DNA of 19,856 bases from Leptospira_B sp964571605 (GTDB lineage Bacteria > Spirochaetota > Leptospiria > Leptospirales > Leptospiraceae): contig CAZNCS010000055.1 in assembly GCA_964571605.1 (NCBI GenBank), forward strand, positions 1-19,856. The letters are read 5' to 3'. Of the stretch, positions 9,326 through 16,471 are shown one piece after another. Made by a program: the position numbers and the translations under genes. The notes under the pieces were generated by a model. That model saw nothing but the letters and a program-made list of their open reading frames with translations. It ran no database searches and was not told where the DNA came from. Each line of letters opens with the position of its first letter. Position 1 is the first letter of the stretch.

Positions 9326-9838
9326 TCAAGTATCGGACGATACTTTTCCCCAAGTTCCCCAGGGTTTGAGAATGGAAATAAAGATAATAAAAGAAAAAAG
9401 TAAGAATTGGAGGAGAATTCCCTTCTGCATCCCCAGATGATTTTCCTGGAATATCGCATTAGAAACACTGGAACTTCCTTCTGTCTCCACGATGGAAATG
9501 TTTTGTAATAGCCTAGATTCGATAAAAAACATTCCGAAAAGAATTTGGCCTATCACAAGTAGAAACTTCAAAGTCACCCATTTATATTTCAGAATTCCCC
9601 AGTTTGTAAGAATGGAATTCAATACTCCCGTAAAAAAACTTCCCATTCCACCCCAACCGATTACGTTCCAAGCAATAGCCCGCATATTCAGATAGGTTAG
9701 ATATGTTGTTCCAACTTCGGAAGTAGATGTACCAAAAAGTAATGGAACCCAACTAGCGACTCCCCCAACCCATAAGGCCACAAAAAGGATATGGATTCCT
9801 TTTAGAATTTTACTGCCGGTATTTCCTAATTTTTTCAC
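9326..9838 (-). CDS. Four-helix integral membrane protein, CopD/DUF2269-like
   Basis: The 170-residue protein has about four membrane helices. The first begins KGIHILFVALWVGGVASW, a His followed by a W-x-G-G motif that resembles the first helix of CopD, HemJ and DUF2269-type proteins, where the His can ligate haem or metal. A central segment reads NVIGWGGMGSFFTGVLNSIL, and the last helix is FLLFSFIIFISILKPWG. The start chosen is GTG 9838, which has GGGAGGGA immediately upstream (9842-9848); a longer frame from TTG 9910 would overlap the preceding gene by 40 bases and lacks a ribosome site. It lies 32 bp after the DUF971 gene. The membrane topology is clear, the family only tentative, and the substrate unknown. 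Confidence 0.75.
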   Translation of the reverse strand: MKKLGNTGSKILKGIHILFVALWVGGVASWVPLLFGTSTSEVGTTYLTYLNMRAIAWNVIGWGGMGSFFTGVLNSILTNWGILKYKWVTLKFLLVIGQILFGMFFIESRLLQNISIVETEGSSSVSNAIFQENHLGMQKGILLQFLLFSFIIFISILKPWGTWGKVSSDT

Positions 9839-9841
9839 TGT

Positions 9842-9848
9842 CCCTCCC
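9842..9848 (-). promoter_or_regulatory. Ribosome-binding site deciding the GTG 9838 start
   Basis: The minus strand reads GGGAGGGACAGTG, placing a strong purine-rich site three to four bases before GTG 9838. This favours the 170-residue form of the membrane protein over a longer TTG-initiated frame. Confidence 0.55.
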
Positions 9849-9870
9849 GCAGGGAATGTTTCAGGAAAAT

Positions 9871-10203
9871 CTAAATTAGTTTTCCCAAATCCCCTTCCTC
9901 CCCTTCCCAAAAAAGGCGAAGAGAATCGAAACTATAAATACCCGTATTATGATAATCTCCCCAAACTAGGTTGACTGCGTATCTTCCTACTTTGGAAAAA
10001 GAAAGCAATTTTGCTTCCTTGATATTACCGGTTGTCGCACCCAATTTTCCGCCATGACCTCCCCTACAAACCACGCAGGGGCATCTTTTACGTAATTCCA
10101 AAAGGGAATATTCAGAGAGAACTCCGTCCTTCCATTCTATCTTTAAAGTTTCTTCGTCGAAACCGATATTTTCAGGAGTTGTCGCTTTTAAACTAAGGGC
10201 CAT
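9871..10203 (-). CDS. DUF971 (GBBH-like N-terminal domain) protein
   Basis: This 110-residue soluble protein is a stand-alone DUF971 domain, related to the N-terminal domain of gamma-butyrobetaine hydroxylase. Typical features are LKIEWKDGVLSEYSLLELRKRCP near residues 20-42 and YAVNLVWGDYHNTGIYSFDSLRLF in the C-terminal half. A CPCVVC cluster (Cys41, Cys43, Cys46) follows the LRKR segment and is suited to metal binding. In bacteria these proteins have been linked to Mrp/ApbC iron-sulphur proteins by fusion and context; here the neighbour is the PSD fusion gene instead. The ATG lies two bases after the stop of that gene with an AGG six bases upstream, so the two are surely co-transcribed. The biochemical function is not established. 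Confidence 0.88.
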   Translation of the reverse strand: MALSLKATTPENIGFDEETLKIEWKDGVLSEYSLLELRKRCPCVVCRGGHGGKLGATTGNIKEAKLLSFSKVGRYAVNLVWGDYHNTGIYSFDSLRLFWEGEEGDLGKLI

Positions 10204-10205
10204 TA

Positions 10206-12437
10206 TTACCTAGGGAGTTTCAGAACTTGTTTTCGGAAATTACCGATAGTAGTCCCATATGTTATCTTTTCATTTAATGGCAGATTTACGAAATCGAAAG
10301 TGTCTTTCTCAATCACTAAAATTACGGTAGAACCCATCTCAAATCGTCCTAATTCCGCACCCTTATCTATCATGATGGATACGTCTTTGTAAGTTTCCTC
10401 TTTCGTGGTACGAATAAAGGTATTGGTGATGATTTTTTTATCGTATGTAACTCGAATTCTTCCCACATTTGAAGCTCCTACTTTGATCACGGCCACAAGG
10501 CCGTATTCAGTCTGTAGGAAAGTGATCAATCTTTCGTTTTTAGGAAACAAACCTCGGATTCCAAAAACCGCCAATTCGTTTACAGGGAATAATTTACCCG
10601 GTTCATAATAATATCCTAATATTCTTCCGTATGCTGGAGAGTGGATTCTATGATAATCTTGGGGAGATAGATAGAATGTGATATATTTTCCGTTTTGGAA
10701 TTTGGAAAGATATTTGTCCCCGCCCAAAAGTTCCTTCAGATTATAATCCACACCTTTAGCTTGTAGGATGACCTGGTCGTTAATCGCCCCAAAACCGGTG
10801 ACTTTCGCGTCCACTGGAGAAACCATTGCATTTTCTGCCGAGTCTGTAATTCTTGCGCCTGCCTTTAGAGCCCGAGTAAAAAACTGATTCAGGGAATTGT
10901 ATTCTTGGATCTCAAGTTCGGCTTCGTTTACGTTGATCTTATAAGCTTTTGCAAAAGCGCGCAAAATCGGAATCATAATAAATCTGGGAAGCCTAATAGA
11001 GGCCAAAAGCCCGAACAATAAGGACACCAAATTTTTAGGAAGAATGGAGAGCAAAAGTAAGTAAAAATCCTTAAAGATTTCGTAATGTGCCCCGCCATCC
11101 ATAAACTTTTTCAATTCCGCCTGGGAAACTTTTACCAAAAGAACCAAACTGATCAGCACTGGCACTGTAGTAATTAAAGCCAAACTATAGCCGATTCCGA
11201 AAATCTGGAGAAGAACTCCTTCTCCGTAGATCACATACGCATACGCAGAGGCAAGCAATGAGGCGATAAAAAGAATACGATACGCGTTTGCGAATTTTTC
11301 ACCAAAAATATATCTCGCGTTCTGTTCTCCCGTATAAAACCAACCGGAAATGGCTACGATGGAAAAAAGAAGGAAAGAAAGAAAAAGAGCCAGTCTAGCG
11401 GCATCGGTCGGTCCATTGATCAGTATTTTCAGAAAATTTCCGACTGTTTCCAAATCTTTTACTCCGAAGGAAAACAAAGCGTAAATCACCAAGGTGGAAA
11501 TTACGAATCCTTCGAAGAAGGTCGCGAGCATACTCACGATCCCTTGTTTAGCTGCCGCATCCGTTCTCACAACTCCAGCAACACCCGCACTTTTTCCGAT
11601 TCCAGTCTCGGTCGCAAGGAAGAACATACCCGTTCCAGTGCTAAAAATTCTAGCCAGAGAGAAACCTCCTCCGAATAGAAGAGAAATCGGTTGTGTTGCA
11701 TCCCTAAATACGATTCCCAAAAAGGAATAAAAATCGGTAAGATGATCTCGGAATAATAGCGCATAACTTAAGAAAAACAGCAATAACCCGATAGGCGCCA
11801 GATAAGAGGAAACTTTTCCAATTCTGCGGATCCCGCCCAAAACTACAAAAATAACTACGATGGAAATTAAAAACGGTACGGTCATCCCTTGGATATCCAA
11901 TCCGTTTTGGGCCAGGAAAGAAATTCCGAGCATTGGAATTGCTCCCCCCATAGCAAGTACAGTCAATAATCCTGCAGATGCGAAAGCGATGGCCAACCAT
12001 CTGGCTTTCAGAGCTTTTTCGATAAAATACATTGGACCGGAAAGATAACGACCGCTTTCTAATTTGATTCGGAAACGAATCGCAAGCGTTGAAGAAACAA
12101 AACGCAAAGGCATGATTAGGAAACTAGAGATCCAAATCCAAACCAAAACACCCGGTCCTGCCAAAACCAAAGCCAGTACCGAACCTAAAACAGCTCCCGG
12201 AAGAAGGGAAGAACCTGTTCCAGCGTAAAAAGCCTGGGAATGTACGAGTCTTCCTCGGGAACCTTTGTAGTCCATATTGCCGGAAAAAATTTTTACTGCG
12301 AGGAATAAAAATCGAATTTGAGGGAACCTTAATCGTATCGTTAAATACAGTCCGATGAAGAACAAAAAATAAAAATACGGTTTCAGAAGATCTAGGTCGA
12401 GGAAGGGAAAAAGTTTTGTCGTTAGCATCCCAATCAA
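10206..12437 (-). CDS. psd: Fusion of AGCS-type transporter and phosphatidylserine decarboxylase
   Basis: Residues 1 to about 445 form a polytopic membrane domain of the alanine/glycine:cation symporter (AGCS) family: GTGSSLLPGAV, VLAGPGVLVWIW, SGPMYFIEKAL, TETGIGKSAGVAGVVRTD and KQGIVSMLATFFEGFVIS align with family signatures. From about residue 460 (SILPKNLVSLLFG) it is a complete phosphatidylserine decarboxylase, which makes phosphatidylethanolamine from phosphatidylserine at the membrane. The PSD part has NSLNQFFTRALKAGARITD, Asp543 in SPVDAK, His596 and His599 in SPQDYHRIHSPAYG, and the self-cleavage site MGSTV, where cleavage at Gly702-Ser703 would leave a pyruvoyl group on a 41-residue alpha chain. 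The frame is continuous. Start may be TTG 12437 (AAGGA four bases upstream) or ATG 12428. The transporter half deviates at two conserved sites (GTGS for GTGN, TETG for NEAG), so transport itself is uncertain. Confidence 0.9.
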   Translation of the reverse strand: MIGMLTTKLFPFLDLDLLKPYFYFLFFIGLYLTIRLRFPQIRFLFLAVKIFSGNMDYKGSRGRLVHSQAFYAGTGSSLLPGAVLGSVLALVLAGPGVLVWIWISSFLIMPLRFVSSTLAIRFRIKLESGRYLSGPMYFIEKALKARWLAIAFASAGLLTVLAMGGAIPMLGISFLAQNGLDIQGMTVPFLISIVVIFVVLGGIRRIGKVSSYLAPIGLLLFFLSYALLFRDHLTDFYSFLGIVFRDATQPISLLFGGGFSLARIFSTGTGMFFLATETGIGKSAGVAGVVRTDAAAKQGIVSMLATFFEGFVISTLVIYALFSFGVKDLETVGNFLKILINGPTDAARLALFLSFLLFSIVAISGWFYTGEQNARYIFGEKFANAYRILFIASLLASAYAYVIYGEGVLLQIFGIGYSLALITTVPVLISLVLLVKVSQAELKKFMDGGAHYEIFKDFYLLLLSILPKNLVSLLFGLLASIRLPRFIMIPILRAFAKAYKINVNEAELEIQEYNSLNQFFTRALKAGARITDSAENAMVSPVDAKVTGFGAINDQVILQAKGVDYNLKELLGGDKYLSKFQNGKYITFYLSPQDYHRIHSPAYGRILGYYYEPGKLFPVNELAVFGIRGLFPKNERLITFLQTEYGLVAVIKVGASNVGRIRVTYDKKIITNTFIRTTKEETYKDVSIMIDKGAELGRFEMGSTVILVIEKDTFDFVNLPLNEKITYGTTIGNFRKQVLKLPR

Positions 12438-12493
12438 TATTTCCTTGCAAATAAAGGCTTTTTAGAATAGCACCCCCGGAAAATTATGCATGT
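12438..12493. promoter_or_regulatory. Short divergent intergenic region
   Basis: These 56 bases separate the start of the PSD fusion gene (minus) from the outer-membrane protein gene (plus), so promoters for both should lie here or overlap the coding ends. AT-rich stretches such as TTTTTAGAAT are present, but no -35/-10 pair with standard spacing was found in either direction. The assignment rests on gene orientation only. Confidence 0.35.
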
Positions 12494-13426
12494 ATGCCGG
12501 GTTCCTACAAAGTTTTCTCGCATAGAGTCCCAAAACCACTCCTTTTTAGATCGCCGTCGGTTTGGAAATCAAAACCAGTCCCTCTATTTTTGCTCTCCTT
12601 AATCTGGGTATTCTGCCTTTCTTCCCTAAATGCGGAAACCGAAAGCCCCCGTGCCCCTAAACTAAAAGAAATGCCCAGAACCAAACCCGATGTTCCAGAA
12701 GGAAAATGGGAAATAGGCGGGCGATTCGGATGGGGAATCCGAGGACCCAATCGTTTCGATCAAAATTTAAACGGATTTACCTCCACCCTAGACGCAACAA
12801 TTCCAAGCAGTACAACCCAACAAAATTCCCGAATGATGACCCAGGGAGAAATGCTTCTTCGAACCAAGTTCAGCGAAAACTTTAAAGTAGGATTTATTGG
12901 CGGTTTCAGATACTACGATAATTTTCACCTAACGAATGTTACTACGGAACCTTTTTATACCCGTATGGATTTCGGAATGGAAAGTTTGTATTTATTAGCA
13001 ATGGTCTGGCAAGAAGGAAGGTTTAACCGTTACTTGAATTGGGAGGCCGGACTGGGTTTGGGGTATACTAGAGCACTTTGGGTCACAAAAGGATACGCCA
13101 CAGACGGAAAAGATTATTATCCGCAAACCGGAGATTTAAAAGGTTCCGGAATGGAATTCAGATTGGAAGGCTCCTTGAATGCACCCGTTTCGGACAGGGT
13201 CACATTAAGTTTTGGAACGTATTTGGCTTGGATTAATATCGCTTCCTTCGACGGTTCTTTTAACGGAGATTCGGCAAGTCTTTATATCAGACAGGATGGA
13301 CGAGTGACCCCTCTTACAGAGTCTGCAAACCAAGATAATATTCTATTGTCAAATCAGTATTCCAGAAAACTGGATATGCAGTCCGCCTACGGCGGACTGT
13401 TTTTCGGAGTAAATTATAAACTCTGA
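12494..13426 (+). CDS. Probable outer-membrane beta-barrel protein
   Basis: The 310-residue product has a basic N-terminus, a hydrophobic stretch (PLFLLSLIWVFCLSSLNA, about residues 30-47) suggesting signal-peptidase I cleavage after NA, and then a Pro-rich segment. The rest is made of alternating amphipathic strands rich in Tyr, Gly and Phe, such as FKVGFIGGFRYYDNF, NWEAGLGLGYTRALW and RVTLSFGTYLAWINI, and it ends in a strand GGLFFGVNYKL, as expected for an outer-membrane barrel. The region before the hydrophobic core is long for a signal peptide, but ATG 12494 is the only usable start and has no clear ribosome site. It is the only plus-strand gene. Specific function and family were not recognised. 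Confidence 0.75.
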   Translation: MPGSYKVFSHRVPKPLLFRSPSVWKSKPVPLFLLSLIWVFCLSSLNAETESPRAPKLKEMPRTKPDVPEGKWEIGGRFGWGIRGPNRFDQNLNGFTSTLDATIPSSTTQQNSRMMTQGEMLLRTKFSENFKVGFIGGFRYYDNFHLTNVTTEPFYTRMDFGMESLYLLAMVWQEGRFNRYLNWEAGLGLGYTRALWVTKGYATDGKDYYPQTGDLKGSGMEFRLEGSLNAPVSDRVTLSFGTYLAWINIASFDGSFNGDSASLYIRQDGRVTPLTESANQDNILLSNQYSRKLDMQSAYGGLFFGVNYKL

Positions 13427-13429
13427 ATA

Positions 13430-14068
13430 TTATTTAGGATCGATTAGATCCGGGTGTTTGGGAGCATTTTTGTATTTCGGATCTTCCACCTTCTCTTTCA
13501 TTTTTCTTAGAGTTTCGTAAGGAATATCCACAACAACTATATTTGCGATCGAGGTAGGAATACTACCACCCGGTTCGCTATGAACTTGATAAGTCACTTC
13601 CACTTCTTGACCCACTGGTACAAATTTCCAGAACCCTTTGATCGTCCCCCGAACAAATCCCTTTTTTTCAGGAACAATATTCGAAACAGGTCTCATTTGA
13701 TAGGTAACTGCTCCTGTGGTTTTATCCTGTGTCAATGTGGAATGAACCACAAAATCCCGATCATCTAAAGGCCAAGGAACTCCGTTCAGAATATAAATAT
13801 ATTTTTCCCGAGAATTTAAAACTTTCACAGCTTCCGACTTTTTACAATCTTTCAACCAAGTAGTGTAATTCGGATTGTCTTCCATAAGAGCGATGATCGT
13901 ATTAAGATTCGTTTTTAACTTGGTCTTTCCTCGGAACTCCTTCAATTCGGAACCTTCCACCAAACGAGTGTGAACGGTGACGCCGTTTTTCTCTTTTTCC
14001 AAATCCCAGGCAAATATTTGCGAGGGAAGTACCACTGCTAAAAATAATACGCACAAATTCCTGAACAT
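13430..14068 (-). CDS. Secreted START-domain lipid-binding protein
   Basis: The 212-residue product has a signal peptide (MFRNLCVLFLAVVLPSQIFA) followed by a START domain, a helix-grip fold that holds a lipid or other hydrophobic ligand. Typical START elements are TVHTRLVEGSELKEFRGKTK, TWLKDCKKSEAVKVL, the hallmark NGVPWPLDDRDFVVHST, GTIKGFWKFVPVG and a C-terminal helix (VDIPYETLRKMKEKVED). The predicted location is the periplasm. ATG 14068 is chosen because AGGA lies nine bases upstream; TTG 14074 would be only three bases from it. A perfect 12-bp palindrome lies 27 bp upstream of the start. It runs towards the beta-barrel gene, with three bases between the stops. The ligand cannot be told from sequence. 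Confidence 0.87.
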   Translation of the reverse strand: MFRNLCVLFLAVVLPSQIFAWDLEKEKNGVTVHTRLVEGSELKEFRGKTKLKTNLNTIIALMEDNPNYTTWLKDCKKSEAVKVLNSREKYIYILNGVPWPLDDRDFVVHSTLTQDKTTGAVTYQMRPVSNIVPEKKGFVRGTIKGFWKFVPVGQEVEVTYQVHSEPGGSIPTSIANIVVVDIPYETLRKMKEKVEDPKYKNAPKHPDLIDPK

Positions 14069-14094
14069 ACACAACCATCCTATTCAATCTAACG

Positions 14095-14106
14095 CGGGTG
14101 CACCCG
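14095..14106. promoter_or_regulatory. 12-bp perfect palindrome CGGGTGCACCCG upstream of the START gene
   Basis: CGGGTGCACCCG is fully self-complementary and lies 27-38 bp before the START-protein start codon, in an otherwise AT-rich 147-bp gap. It could be an operator or the leader hairpin of that gene. No known regulator consensus was recognised. Confidence 0.3.
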
Positions 14107-14196
14107 TCCATTTTGGGGCAAGACTCATTTTTTTAGCGATTTAAGAGATCAAATCAACCACTAAACTCCAAATCGGATTTGATTTTTGTAAAACTC

Positions 14197-14214
14197 AAAG
14201 GTTCTTGCACCTTT
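14197..14214 (-). terminator. Weak hairpin just after the sensor gene
   Basis: AAAGGT and ACCTTT pair across a six-base loop, beginning one base after the stop codon of the sensor gene, and the minus strand continues GAGTTTT. The stem is short and AT-rich, so termination is only possible. A second small dyad, CAAATC-G-GATTTG at 14169-14181, lies further downstream. Confidence 0.3.
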
Positions 14215-14215
14215 A

Positions 14216-16384
14216 TTATACATCCAAGGAACTCGGTTCTCGTTTGTATTTTAAAGGTTTCTGTAAGTATTTGATTAATAAAACTTTATTCCCTTTTTCG
14301 TTGAATTTAACAACATCGAATACTTTCCGAGTCATCATAATCCCACGACCATGGGTTGAACTTTCCTCGTTTAGTTTATCCCCGTCCAAATTTAAAATTT
14401 TCTTAAAATCGAAACCGTCTCCCTCGTCCTCAATTTCAAAACCGATCCTTTTCAAATTCAAAGAATAAGCCACTTTGATAGTTCTCGCTCCGTAAAACGC
14501 TTCCCTTTGCCGTTTCTGGATGAACTCCATATAATTTCCGCCTTTCATAGCATCCGTTTTTTCGTCGAAACTGATTCCCAAATTTCCGTGTTCGATCGCA
14601 TTGATCAAAACTTCCCGGACACAGGTTCGAATCGCGGTAATAACTTCGGAACCGGCGAATTGGCTCAAATTAGAAGTCAATTGCCGACTTAAAATATCAG
14701 CATTGCGTAGATAATTATTTACCGTAAAATGCATACTTTCCGAAACCAAAAATCTAGAAAGAATGTCTTCCGAAATTTCGGATACTTTGCCTAAAACCAT
14801 TCTACCCCCGTCGCTTTCAAAAGATTGCAGACGGATTTTAACCGGTTTTGGCTCCATTACGTATTTCTGTTTGAACTCCGAATGGAATTCTACAGTCTTT
14901 CTCGTTTTAAGATGTTCTTCCATTTTCTCTCTAGCGAGTAATAGAGTGATGGAGTCTTCCATCCCTTCGAAAGAATAAATCAAATCCAGAAAATTTTTGC
15001 CTTCCACATCGGAAGGACGGTGCCCGGTAAGACGAGATAAGGTTCTATTAGCGTCCCAAATTCTTCCTTCTTCGTCCAATGTAAGAAGTAATTCCTCGGC
15101 GCCTTCGAATAAATTCCTAAATCTCAATTCGGATTGTTCGATAGACTGTTTTGCCTCGTTCAAGTCCTCCACTTTCGCGGAAAGATCCTTAGACAAAAAG
15201 TTAACTCTATCCGCTAAAGCCATAGCGAGAAGAAGAATATGTAATGAAGTTCCTAATTCTACTCCCCAATAAATCAACGGAAACGAATGAGATAAAATAC
15301 CGGAAAAACGAAATAAGAATACTACAGCGCATAAAACGAGAACGACCCAGGCGCTTAAAAAAAATAAAACAGATCGTAGGTTCCTGGAAAAACCTTGGAA
15401 TCCCAAATACAAAATTAAAATTAAAGTGAACGTGGAAAGTAAAACGTACAAAGCCAGAGCAGGAGCAAAAGGGAAAAAATATCCGATCACTGTACAAAGA
15501 TAACTAAGACAGGAAATTCCGAAAAGAATGGAGTTCGATTTGGGAAAACGTTTTTTGGCCTCGAAATAGAACCTAACAAAATCCGCGGTTGCTGCGGCCA
15601 TTAAAAACGAAAAACAAGTGACGACATGACTAGCCCAGACTGTGGCATTCGGCCAAAAAAACTGAAACGCATATCCGTGCAGCGCCCATTGGATTAAAAA
15701 TGCAGAACCGACGTATAGAAAAAAAGCTAAATAGATTTTTTCCTTAGTAGATAAAAATAGAAAAAAGTTATATAGAGCCATAACAAGTAAGGAACCAAAA
15801 TAGATCCCAAGTAAAATCTGCTCGTTACTGATATGGGTGAAAAAATCCTCTCGTCTATATCCGAAAGCGGCAAAATTTACAGAACTTTTCGTTTGGATTT
15901 TTACGTAGACAGTGTCTTGTTCGCCCGGTTCCAGTTCGAAAGGAAAACTGGGAAATCTATATTTGATAGGCCTTTCGCGAAATGGAATCCTATCCCCTCC
16001 CCGAAACAAAACCTGATTTCCCTTGGATTCCAGATAGACCTCGGCTTTGTCTAGCTGGCTGTAATGGATTTCCAAAATCCAGGAAACAGGAAGTTTTCCG
16101 CGATTTTCGACCCGCAATTTAAACCAATGTACATAAGGAGAATAACCAAGAGAGGTGGAAACCATCGGATAAAAATCCGCTTTGCGAGCTTCTCCCAAAC
16201 CGCTGTCGCCTTTTTCATCCACCCAAACTTCAGATTGGATAGTGAGCGGATCTCCTTCGCTCGAGAATGAATTTGGATCTATGGACCAGCTTGGTCTCGA
16301 AACAAAAAACAAAACAAGAACGGCCGGCAAAATTGCCGGGGCGGTGCTGGCCCAATTCCTCTTATTGTTTAATTTTTCCTTCAC
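14216..16384 (-). CDS. 7TMR-DISM / PAS sensor with RsbW-like ATPase domain
   Basis: This 722-residue membrane sensor has an N-terminal hydrophobic signal (about 17-34), an extracytoplasmic 7TMR-DISMED2-like domain (about 45-180, with YSPYVHWFKLRVENRG), about seven membrane helices (190-395, 7TMR-DISM type), a PAS domain (about 420-535, FEGAEELLLTLDEEGRIWDANRTLSRL) and a C-terminal GHKL ATPase domain (about 555-710). In the ATPase, the N-box is REVLINAIEHGN (590-601), the G1 box EDEGDGFDF (652-660) and the G2 box THGRGIMM (677-684). No H-box for phosphotransfer precedes it, so it resembles anti-sigma-factor/serine kinases of the RsbW group more than a classical histidine kinase. GTG 16384 is the only upstream start; a stop lies three codons before it, and it overlaps a 22-codon frame as GTGA. 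Signal and target are unknown. Confidence 0.9.
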   Translation of the reverse strand: MKEKLNNKRNWASTAPAILPAVLVLFFVSRPSWSIDPNSFSSEGDPLTIQSEVWVDEKGDSGLGEARKADFYPMVSTSLGYSPYVHWFKLRVENRGKLPVSWILEIHYSQLDKAEVYLESKGNQVLFRGGDRIPFRERPIKYRFPSFPFELEPGEQDTVYVKIQTKSSVNFAAFGYRREDFFTHISNEQILLGIYFGSLLVMALYNFFLFLSTKEKIYLAFFLYVGSAFLIQWALHGYAFQFFWPNATVWASHVVTCFSFLMAAATADFVRFYFEAKKRFPKSNSILFGISCLSYLCTVIGYFFPFAPALALYVLLSTFTLILILYLGFQGFSRNLRSVLFFLSAWVVLVLCAVVFLFRFSGILSHSFPLIYWGVELGTSLHILLLAMALADRVNFLSKDLSAKVEDLNEAKQSIEQSELRFRNLFEGAEELLLTLDEEGRIWDANRTLSRLTGHRPSDVEGKNFLDLIYSFEGMEDSITLLLAREKMEEHLKTRKTVEFHSEFKQKYVMEPKPVKIRLQSFESDGGRMVLGKVSEISEDILSRFLVSESMHFTVNNYLRNADILSRQLTSNLSQFAGSEVITAIRTCVREVLINAIEHGNLGISFDEKTDAMKGGNYMEFIQKRQREAFYGARTIKVAYSLNLKRIGFEIEDEGDGFDFKKILNLDGDKLNEESSTHGRGIMMTRKVFDVVKFNEKGNKVLLIKYLQKPLKYKREPSSLDV

Positions 16385-16449
16385 TTTGTTTTAGAAACCG
16401 GAGAGAGAAGTTTGGCCCTACTACGTGTTGGTAGCAAGCCAAAATTCAT
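16381..16449 (-). CDS. Possible 22-residue leader ORF before the sensor gene
   Basis: A short frame starting at ATG 16449 ends in a TGA that overlaps the GTG start of the sensor gene (GTGA). GGAGG touches the ATG directly, which is closer than normal spacing. The sensor's own GTG has no ribosome-binding site, so reinitiation after this frame would explain how it is translated. The peptide (MNFGLLPTRSRAKLL...) is basic and resembles nothing known to me. It may be a regulatory leader or chance. Confidence 0.25.
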   Translation of the reverse strand: MNFGLLPTRSRAKLLSPVSKTK

Positions 16450-16471
16450 CCTCCAGGAAGGAAACAATTGT

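Noticed and set aside
9839..9910. Longer TTG-started form of the four-helix membrane protein
   Set aside because: It would overlap the DUF971 gene by 40 bases, adds a Gly-rich tail not typical of such proteins, and has no ribosome site, whereas GTG 9838 has GGGAGGG.
12494..12640. Lipoprotein signal (Cys at about residue 41) in the beta-barrel protein
   Set aside because: The residues before the Cys (IWVF) do not fit even the relaxed spirochaetal lipobox well, and a signal-peptidase I site after SLNA fits better.
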